Shown: in pieces, positions 44,404-50,314 of the stretch
How positions within the stretch are numbered: the first letter of the stretch is position 1
Layout of the letters: every line of letters begins with the position of its first letter
From: an uncultured Clostridium sp.
GTDB lineage: Bacteria > Bacillota > Clostridia > TANB77 > CAG-508
Assembly (NCBI GenBank): GCA_900553985.1
Contig: USFW01000009.1
Coordinates: 1 to 50,314 of the forward strand
Length of the DNA stretch: 50,314 nt
Reading direction: 5' to 3'
Made by a program: the position numbers and the translations under genes
The notes under the pieces: generated by a model
The model's database searches: none
What the model was told of the DNA's origin: nothing
Seen by the model: only the letters and a program-made list of their open reading frames with translations

Positions 44404-45509
44404 AATCTAATTGGTAAAATCATATATACATAATCATTGTTTTCCACAGATTTTACTAAACATGGGGATATGCTACTACCAAATTCTATAAATACATCTT
44501 CATCTTCTATTGCTTTTAATGCATCTAAGAAATACTTTGGATTAAATCCTGCTTCTAAGTTTTTTCCTTCTGTTGAAACAAATAGTTCTTCTTTAGCATC
44601 ACCTGTTTGGTTTGTACATGATATTACAACTTTTCCTATATCTACTTGTACTTTTACTGGATATTTTTTCTCTTTTTCCATAGATGATGCTGAAATTAAG
44701 CTTATTCTTTCAAAACTGTTTTGAATATTGTTTTTATTTACTCTAATTCTGGTCTCCCAATTACTTGGAATTACATTTTTGTAATTTAAAAACTCTCCAT
44801 CTAGGATTCTTGTAACTATTTTACAGTTGTCCATTTCAAATAATGCTTGATTTTTTGATACTCCTATTTTTACTGGTTCAAAAGAATCTGATAAAATTTT
44901 GTTTACTTCAACTAAAGTTTTTCCTGGTATTACTGCATTAAAGTCTTTTGTTTGTTTTGTAAGGAATATTGTTCTTAATGCTAGTCTAAAACCATCTACT
45001 GCAACTAAACTTAATTTATTATTTTCTATTTCGAATAAACATCCTGTAAAAATTGGTCTACTTTCTTCAGTACTTGTTGCAAAAATTGTTTTTCTAATCA
45101 TATTTTTTAATACATTTTGGTCAATTTCTATTGAATTTTCTATTTCTATTTTTGGTAATTCTGGAAATTCTTCTGGATTCATAGTTGCTAGTTTGTAATG
45201 TGAGCCTTCACATTCAATTTCTAGTAAATTATTTTCGTTTACACTAATATGTATTTCTGTATCTGGTAATTTTCTTATAATTTCACTAAACATTATAGCA
45301 TTTACTACTGTACTTCCTTGTTCTTCTACATCACATTCCATTATATATTCTATCCCTATTTCTAAATCATAGGTTGTTAATTTTATTTCGTTATCATTTG
45401 TTTGTATAAGTATTCCTTCTAGTATAGGCATTGTAGTTTTAGATGCTACACCTTTTACTACGGAATTAATAGCTTTTATTATTTTGTCTTTGTAACATAC
45501 TATTTTCAT
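44394..45509 (-). CDS. dnaN: DNA polymerase III beta clamp
   Basis: The 371-residue protein has the three-domain beta-clamp fold: MKIVCYKDKIIKAINSVVKGV at the start, TMPILEGILIQT, the second-domain SRPIFTGCLFEIENN and FRLALR, and the C-terminal ...YVYMILPIRL that forms the partner-binding pocket. It tethers DNA polymerase III and other enzymes to DNA. AGGAGG precedes the ATG. It follows dnaA by 322 bases on the same strand, the usual order. Confidence 0.97.
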   Translation of the reverse strand: MKIVCYKDKIIKAINSVVKGVASKTTMPILEGILIQTNDNEIKLTTYDLEIGIEYIMECDVEEQGSTVVNAIMFSEIIRKLPDTEIHISVNENNLLEIECEGSHYKLATMNPEEFPELPKIEIENSIEIDQNVLKNMIRKTIFATSTEESRPIFTGCLFEIENNKLSLVAVDGFRLALRTIFLTKQTKDFNAVIPGKTLVEVNKILSDSFEPVKIGVSKNQALFEMDNCKIVTRILDGEFLNYKNVIPSNWETRIRVNKNNIQNSFERISLISASSMEKEKKYPVKVQVDIGKVVISCTNQTGDAKEELFVSTEGKNLEAGFNPKYFLDALKAIEDEDVFIEFGSSISPCLVKSVENNDYVYMILPIRLKE

Positions 45510-45831
45510 TTTGCGTCCTCCTTATTAAATAATATAATATATTTAGTAGTAATAGTATTAGGTGCTGTGGAAACTGTGGAAAACTATGTTGAAACTTGAA
45601 ATCCCTAATAAAATTACTGTTTATAATTCAGTGGAAAACTCTTTAAATAATCCACAGGTAATATTGTGATTTGTGTATAACCTAAGATGTTCACAGTTTT
45701 TTAACATCTTATTAACATCTGGGTGTGGATATCTAATGTAGCTGTTCCGTAAGTATAGATTGATTTTATTTTCACAAACATTTATTTTTACAAACACAAA
45801 TTTTAAAAATTTTTAAATTTTAATGATTTCA
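45510..45831. other. dnaA-dnaN spacer with DnaA-box-like sequences
   Basis: No gene is visible. It contains TGTGTATAA at 45672-45680 and TGTGGATAT at 45724-45732, each one base from the consensus TGTGGATAA, and further TGTGGAAA-type partial boxes near 45565-45590. In many Firmicutes this spacer is part of a bipartite origin, so a minor origin role is plausible. Confidence 0.55.
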
Positions 45832-47190
45832 TTATTGTTTGCCATTTATAATTATGTTTTTCACACTATCCACAATTAGCTTTGTATTATTTTTTTCTTT
45901 TATTTCTTTTTCAATTTTTTTACAAGCATGCATTACTGTCGAGTGATCTCTTCCTCCAAAGTCTACTCCTATCTGAGGAAAAGACATATTTGCAATCTCT
46001 CTACATAGATACATTGCAATTTGTCTTGGAAATGCAATGTCATTTGATCTTTTATTTCCTGCCAAGTCATCTTTATTTATGCTAAAATATTTTGCAACTG
46101 TTTCTTTTATAAAGTCACAAGATATTACTTTTTCACTTTCATATTTGAACTCATTTATTATGTTTTCGGCTAATTCAATAGTTATTGGGCTATGAATTAG
46201 TGAAGCTCTAGCTACGATTTTATTGAAAACACCTTCTAATTCTCTAATATTTGAATCAATTTTATTTGCAATGTTTGATAAAATTAAGTCTTCTATCAAA
46301 ATATTTTCATCTTGAGCTTTTTTCCTAAGAATTGCTAATCTAGTTTCATAATCTGGACAAGATATATCTGCAAGTAATCCCCATTCAAATCTTGATTTTA
46401 GTCTATCTTCAAGAAATTGAATATCTCTTGGAGGCTTATCACTAGAAATTATAATTTGTTTTCCATCTTCGTATAAAGAGTTAAATGTGTGGAAAAATTC
46501 TTCTTGTACTCTTTCTTTTCCAGCAATAAATTGAATATCGTCAATTAGTAAAACATCAATATTTCTATATCTGTTTCTGAAAAATTCATTTTTGTTATCT
46601 TTTATTGCATTTATTAATTGATTTGTAAATTTTTCTGAAGTTACATACAAAATATTTTTTGATTTGTCATTTTCTAATATTCTATTTCCTATTGCATGCA
46701 TTAAGTGAGTTTTTCCTAAACCTACTCCTCCATATAAAAATAATGGGTTGTAAGATTTTGCAGGATCATTTCCTACTGCTAAAGCTGCTGCATGTGCAAA
46801 CCTATTATTGTTCCCTACAACGAAGGTTTCAAAAGTATATTTTGGATTTAGTGTTGATTTGTTTGATTCTATCTCAGTTGAAGATGCTTTATTTATATCT
46901 TTTATGATGTCATTAGGTTTTTCCTCTAAAGCATCTTCTTTTGATAAATCAACAACTGAAAATGTCCAATCTTTGTTTGTTATGTATCTTAATGTGTTAA
47001 AAATTAAGCTTCTGTACTTGTTTTCAATAAAATCTTTTTGAAATTCTGAAATAGTTGTGAAAACAATATTGTCTCCTTCAATACTTCTGATATCTAAAGG
47101 CATTATCCAAGTATCATAAGATATTTTAGTTACTTCAGGCTCTAATAGTTCTTTTATTTTTGCAAGTAATTCGTTCTTATCAATGGCCAT
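45832..47190 (-). CDS. dnaA: Chromosomal replication initiator DnaA
   Basis: The 452-residue protein has domain I (LLAKIKELLEPEVTKISYDTWI), a short variable linker (about 85-105), the AAA+ domain with Walker A GGVGLGKTHL and Walker B VLLIDDIQFI, and the domain IV DNA-binding signature DFGGRDHSTVMHACKKIEKE. DnaA binds TTATCCACA boxes and opens the origin. AAAGGA lies ten bases before the ATG. Perfect boxes lie just upstream of the gene, so it is probably autoregulated and the origin is adjacent. Confidence 0.98.
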   Translation of the reverse strand: MAIDKNELLAKIKELLEPEVTKISYDTWIMPLDIRSIEGDNIVFTTISEFQKDFIENKYRSLIFNTLRYITNKDWTFSVVDLSKEDALEEKPNDIIKDINKASSTEIESNKSTLNPKYTFETFVVGNNNRFAHAAALAVGNDPAKSYNPLFLYGGVGLGKTHLMHAIGNRILENDKSKNILYVTSEKFTNQLINAIKDNKNEFFRNRYRNIDVLLIDDIQFIAGKERVQEEFFHTFNSLYEDGKQIIISSDKPPRDIQFLEDRLKSRFEWGLLADISCPDYETRLAILRKKAQDENILIEDLILSNIANKIDSNIRELEGVFNKIVARASLIHSPITIELAENIINEFKYESEKVISCDFIKETVAKYFSINKDDLAGNKRSNDIAFPRQIAMYLCREIANMSFPQIGVDFGGRDHSTVMHACKKIEKEIKEKNNTKLIVDSVKNIIINGKQ

Positions 47191-47669
47191 TAAATTATCA
47201 TCCTTTCTTTATAGTTATCCACAAAGTTATCCACAATTGTTGATAATGTTGTAATATTTTTGTAAAAATAAAAATTTTTTTGCGAACAAAAATTTAAGTG
47301 TTTTCTAGTAAAATTCATATTTTTTTATACTTTGATATAATAACAAACTTTTATAAAATAAGTCAAGTTAATTGTGGAAAATTTTTTGGAACTGTGGAAA
47401 GATTCAAAAAAAGTTGTGGATAAGTCGTATTATATTACAATAATATTACAAAAAAAACAAAAAATCTACTAAAAATTTGTTCTTTTTTCAAAAAATGAGA
47501 AATTTTTACAAAAAATTTTTTTAAGCCTTATTACTTAAGTTTTTTATAATAATATTATTTTTTGTTTGTTTATAATTTGTTTTTTATTCCAAAAAATTCT
47601 AAAAAGAGCACTTTTAAAACTCTTTCAAGCTTGAATTTCCGTAAATTTTTATAAAAAAAACAAAATTGC
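47191..47669. other. Probable chromosomal replication origin (oriC)
   Basis: Three perfect DnaA boxes are present: TTATCCACA at 47215-47223 and 47227-47235 and its complement TGTGGATAA at 47415-47423. The first two are 12 bases apart. Between and beyond them is nearly pure A/T sequence (for example 47250-47290 and 47440-47600) suited to unwinding. The region lies between dnaA (minus) and rpmH (plus), the standard clostridial place for oriC. Confidence 0.8.
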
Positions 47670-47699
47670 TTGACAATTATCAAGAATGTAATGTATAAT
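47670..47699 (+). promoter_or_regulatory. Promoter of rpmH
   Basis: TTGACA at 47670-47675 and TATAAT at 47694-47699 are 18 bases apart. The leader to the rpmH start is about 65 bases and has AGGAGGTG at 47760-47767. Confidence 0.8.
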
Positions 47700-47772
47700 C
47701 TATATTGCTTAATTGTAGCAGATAATTTCCAAGAGGAATTTATATAAATAAAAAACAGTAGGAGGTGCTAAA

Positions 47773-47907
47773 ATGAAAAGAACATTTCAACCTAAAAATA
47801 GACAAGAAAAAAGAGAACATGGTTTTATGAAAAGAATGAAAACAAGAGCTGGAAGAAACATATTAAAAGCAAGAAGAGCTAAAGGAAGAAAAAAATTAAC
47901 AGCATAA
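47773..47907 (+). CDS. rpmH: Ribosomal protein bL34
   Basis: The 44-residue, very basic protein is complete: MKRTFQPKNRQEKREHGFM..., then KTRAGRNILKARRAKGRKKL, matching bL34 in length and in every conserved part. It is a component of the 50S subunit. AGGAGG precedes the ATG. The gene is first in the rpmH-rnpA-yidD-yidC-jag series transcribed away from the origin. Confidence 0.98.
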   Translation: MKRTFQPKNRQEKREHGFMKRMKTRAGRNILKARRAKGRKKLTA

Positions 47908-47948
47908 TTTAAGAATTGCTTAAAAATAGTTTCTAGAGCATTATTAGA

Positions 47949-47987
47949 AAAGGCCGCATTAATATTTAATATTATGCGAGCCTTTTA
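47949..47987 (+). terminator. Attenuator-like hairpin between rpmH and rnpA
   Basis: AAAAGGC and GCCTTTT, with GCAT/ATGC and AATATT/AATATT parts, form a long hairpin with a short T tail. Placed after rpmH it could reduce transcription into rnpA, whose protein is needed in much smaller amounts. Confidence 0.7.
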
Positions 47988-48011
47988 GTCTAACTAATAG
48001 GGAAGAGAACA

Positions 48012-48362
48012 ATGAAAAAGACTTTAATGTTAAAGAAAAATTATGAATTCAGAAGTGTTTTGAATAGAGGAAAATACTATTCTGGAAGATATATAGAAGC
48101 TTTTATTAAACATAATAATCAAAAAAATAACTTTTTAGGGATTGCTATAAGTGTAAAAATAGGAAAAGCAGTTAAAAGAAACCATTTAAAAAGACTAATA
48201 AGAGAAGGGTATTATGTTTTTGAGGAAAATATAAAAGTTGGGAATAGTATAGTGATTTTATGCAAGAAGAAAACAAATGTGGATGAATTAAATTTTCAAA
48301 AAGTAAAAGAAGATTTAGAATTTATTTTAAAAAAAGCAAACATTTTTGAGGAAAAATCATGA
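48012..48362 (+). CDS. rnpA: Ribonuclease P protein component
   Basis: The 116-residue basic protein has the RNase P protein motif KIGKAVKRNHLKRLIRE (about 55-71), the RNR-type element that contacts the catalytic RNA. It helps the ribozyme process tRNA 5' ends. The gene ends with TGA, and its last four bases (ATGA) overlap the yidD start, which confirms TGA as a true stop in this organism. Confidence 0.96.
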   Translation: MKKTLMLKKNYEFRSVLNRGKYYSGRYIEAFIKHNNQKNNFLGIAISVKIGKAVKRNHLKRLIREGYYVFEENIKVGNSIVILCKKKTNVDELNFQKVKEDLEFILKKANIFEEKS

Positions 48363-48577
48363 AAAAGGTGCTAATAAGTTTGATTAATTTCTATCAAAAA
48401 CATATATCATTATGGTTAGATAGTAAAAATATAAAATGTAAATTTTATCCTACTTGTTCAGATTATACAAAACAAGCAATTGAAAAATATGGTGTAATAA
48501 AGGGTGTTTTTTTAGGAATTAAGAGAATATTGAGATGTAATCCCTTTTCAAAAGGAGGATATGATCCGTTAAAATAG
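48359..48577 (+). CDS. yidD: Membrane protein insertion efficiency factor YidD
   Basis: The 72-residue protein has the invariant parts CKFYPTCSDYTKQAIEKYG and RCNPFSKGGYDPL. It assists YidC-dependent membrane insertion. Length is typical. It overlaps rnpA by four bases, which indicates translational coupling. Confidence 0.96.
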   Translation: MKKVLISLINFYQKHISLWLDSKNIKCKFYPTCSDYTKQAIEKYGVIKGVFLGIKRILRCNPFSKGGYDPLK

Positions 48578-48594
48578 GGTAGGAGGAAATAAAA

Positions 48595-49491
48595 ATGTTT
48601 CAATTTTTTGCAAATATTTTTGGTTATTTGTTAGAATTATTTTATAACCTAACAAGTAACTATGGTTTGGCAATTATACTTTTTACAATAGTTATAAAGT
48701 TGATATTCTTGCCATTTTCAATTAAACAACAAAAAACAATGAAAAAAAGTGCTAAAATTCAAGAAAAGATGAAAATAATTCAGTTTAAGTATAAAAATAA
48801 TCCTGAGAAAATGAATCAGGAAATGATGAATTTATATAAAAACGAAAAAATGAATCCATTTAGTGGGTGTTTTACAGCAATAATACAATTTTTATTGTTA
48901 TTTTCAATTTTCTATTTAGTAAGATCACCATTAACATTTATGGAAAAAATGCCAGCAGAAGATATTTCTAAATATGTAACTCAAATTCAGGAAAGTGGGA
49001 AATCCGTAAGTGGAGCATATCCTGAAATTGATATAATTAGAGAATATAATTTCTTAAAAGAAAAAAATCCAGAAGATGCTAATATAGAAAAAATAAATTT
49101 ACAAATGAATTTCCTAGGAATAGATTTAAGTAAAGTACCACAACAAAATTTAACTGATTTTACAGTATATATAATACCAATTTTATATATTTTATCATCA
49201 TTTATTTCTATAAGGTTAACTACTTCAATGCAAGAGAAATCTAATAAAAAGACTAAAGAGACAACAATTGATGGTACAACTGGAAAAGAACTAGTACCAG
49301 AAGAAGAAAATAATGAGTTAGATGCAGTAATGCAAACTAATAAAATGATGTCTTGGATGATGCCTATAATGTCTATTTCAGTAGCGCTTGTAGCTCCTTT
49401 AGGATTAGCATTATATTGGTTAGTAAACAATATATTAATGATTGTTGAAAGAGTAGTTTTAGATAAAGTTATAAAAACTGAGGAGGAATAA
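48595..49491 (+). CDS. yidC: Membrane protein insertase YidC/Oxa1
   Basis: The 298-residue insertase has a first span followed by FTIVIKLIFLPFSIKQQ, in which the conserved groove arginine of the family appears as lysine (about residue 39), then the coiled cytoplasmic hairpin (KIQEKMKIIQFKYKNNPEKMNQEMMNLYKNEKMNPF) and three to four further spans ending in LGLALYWLVNNILMI. It lacks a long lipoprotein-type signal. GGAGG precedes the ATG. An unusually long acidic loop (about 210-250) lies between the third and fourth spans. Confidence 0.95.
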   Translation: MFQFFANIFGYLLELFYNLTSNYGLAIILFTIVIKLIFLPFSIKQQKTMKKSAKIQEKMKIIQFKYKNNPEKMNQEMMNLYKNEKMNPFSGCFTAIIQFLLLFSIFYLVRSPLTFMEKMPAEDISKYVTQIQESGKSVSGAYPEIDIIREYNFLKEKNPEDANIEKINLQMNFLGIDLSKVPQQNLTDFTVYIIPILYILSSFISIRLTTSMQEKSNKKTKETTIDGTTGKELVPEEENNELDAVMQTNKMMSWMMPIMSISVALVAPLGLALYWLVNNILMIVERVVLDKVIKTEEE

Positions 49492-49495
49492 TCAG

Positions 49496-50182
49496 ATGGA
49501 AAAAAGTATTATTTCAGAAGGAAAGACAACAAATGAAGCAATAGAAAAAGGTTTAAAAGAGTTAAAACTTCCAAGAGATATGGTAGAAATAAAAGTATTA
49601 GAAAATGAAGATAAAAGAAGTTTTTTTAGTATATTAGCACCAAGAGTAGTTAAAGTTGAAATGACAGTGAAAGAAAATAAAACTGAAAAAAAAGTAAAAA
49701 AAGATATTCATATGAGTGATGAAGAACAAGATAAAGCAACAGAAAATTTAGAAAATTTTTTAAAAGAATTTGTTAAAGAATTACCTGAAAATACAGAATA
49801 TTCAATAGAAAAAACAGATAAAGCGATAAAAGTTAATTTATTTAATAAAGATTTGGGGTATCTAATTGGATATAGAGGTGAAACTTTATATGCATTACAA
49901 AATATATTATCAGCAGTTGCTAGTAAAGGAATAAAAGGTAAAATAAGAGTTATATTAGACATTGAAGGATATAAAGCAAAAAGAGAAAAAACTTTAGAAG
50001 ATTTAGCAGAAAAAGTAGCTAAAACAGTTATAAAAACAAGAAAAGCTGTTAAATTAGAACCTATGCAAGCATATGAAAGAAAAATTATTCATAGCAAATT
50101 ACAAGGAAATACTAAAGTAGAAACAGTTAGTGTTGGGGAAGAACCACACAGAAGAATAGTAATTTCATTAAAAAATAAATAG
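49496..50182 (+). CDS. jag: RNA-binding protein Jag (KhpB/EloR)
   Basis: The 228-residue protein has an N-terminal Jag_N domain (SEGKTTNEAIEKGLKELKLP), a variable acidic linker (about 60-100), a KH domain with GxxG loop GYRGET (about 123) and a C-terminal R3H domain (MQAYERKIIHSKLQGN, then SVGEEPHRRIVI). It binds RNA and affects cell elongation in Firmicutes. It begins four bases after yidC. A hairpin follows, so this is the end of the operon. Confidence 0.95.
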   Translation: MEKSIISEGKTTNEAIEKGLKELKLPRDMVEIKVLENEDKRSFFSILAPRVVKVEMTVKENKTEKKVKKDIHMSDEEQDKATENLENFLKEFVKELPENTEYSIEKTDKAIKVNLFNKDLGYLIGYRGETLYALQNILSAVASKGIKGKIRVILDIEGYKAKREKTLEDLAEKVAKTVIKTRKAVKLEPMQAYERKIIHSKLQGNTKVETVSVGEEPHRRIVISLKNK

Positions 50183-50188
50183 AATTTG

Positions 50189-50248
50189 AGGTCAAAGGTC
50201 AAATTTACGAAGTTAAGTAAATTTTTCTTTTGACCTATTTTTTTTGGA
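50189..50248 (+). terminator. Terminator after jag
   Basis: AGGTCAAAGG...ATTTAC pairs with GTAAAT...CTTTTGACCT with a few mismatches, followed by a T run. mnmE, which commonly follows jag, does not start before the end of the window. Confidence 0.7.
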
Positions 50249-50294
50249 TTAGCCGCTGGAAATAGTTGATAATTATAATTTTTTGGATTTTGAC
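50246..50294. repeat. Inverted copy of the dispersed repeat at 61-110
   Basis: Read on the minus strand the sequence begins GTCAAAATCCAAAAAATTA and includes AGCGGCTAA. It agrees with 61-110 at about nine of ten positions. Copies in opposite orientation at the two ends suggest a contig broken at repeats. Confidence 0.7.
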
Positions 50295-50314
50295 GTTCGC
50301 ATGGAATGAAGATT

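Overview
This is a strongly AT-rich window from the chromosome of a low-GC Gram-positive bacterium, most likely an uncultured, gut-type member of the Clostridia. The evidence is the dnaA/dnaN and rpmH-rnpA-yidD-yidC-jag origin neighbourhood, AGGAGG or AAAGGA ribosome binding sites, TTGACA/TATAAT promoters with 17-base spacers, DnaD/DnaI-type helicase-loading proteins, an LPXTG-type surface protein, a VanW-family protein, a DUF1858 protein and a clostridial-type C-A-T-R peptide synthetase. The two ends carry inverted copies of one dispersed repeat, so the window may be a contig that broke at repeats.

Layout. (1) 254-7999: a single-module non-ribosomal peptide synthetase with a terminal reductase, whose 3' end overlaps a membrane sensor kinase; a receiver/HD-GYP regulator follows from a matching promoter. 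(2) 8010-13609: a 231-base giant hairpin between convergent genes, tex, a REP-flanked Y1 transposase, an ABC-F ATPase and a small gene broken by TGA. (3) 13746-18221: DUF378 protein, CapA-like protein, CorA and a large GT-C-like membrane protein with a +1 frame break. (4) 18484-31872: a tRNA-Lys, a 2860-residue sortase-type surface protein, a VanW/G5 protein, a CBM25-like protein, an SDR reductase and a tRNA-Lys/Glu/Thr operon. (5) 32221-38280: a DUF1858 protein, then a plus-strand run of type IV secretion-like genes (VirD4, pilin-like, VirB6-like, PrgI/VirB3-like, no VirB4) followed by DnaD-like and DnaC/DnaI-like helicase-loading genes, the latter with a +1 frame break in its P-loop. (6) 38505-50182: gyrA, a small island (truncated DUF1016 nuclease, an unknown protein, an XRE regulator, an unknown 237-residue protein), AT-rich repeats, dnaN, dnaA, a probable oriC and the rpmH-rnpA-yidD-yidC-jag operon running the other way.

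The most unusual observation concerns the codon CGG. In my manual scan of roughly 14,000 codons I found only three in-frame CGG codons. Two of them sit exactly at the two positions where a conserved gene needs a +1 shift to stay in frame, each time with the C skipped and a glycine codon (GGT or GGA) read next. The third is in the gene that also carries an in-frame TGA. This suggests either programmed +1 frameshifting or quadruplet decoding at an unassigned CGG, or two very similar errors. Other items worth a check are the predicted N-acyl-asparaginal synthetase with its own signalling genes, the 231-base palindromic element with a 40-base derivative, the REPtron upstream of tex, the T4SS-like set without VirB4, and a small ORF with an apparent ATT start.

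All calls are from reading the sequence; no database search was run, and counts were made by eye.
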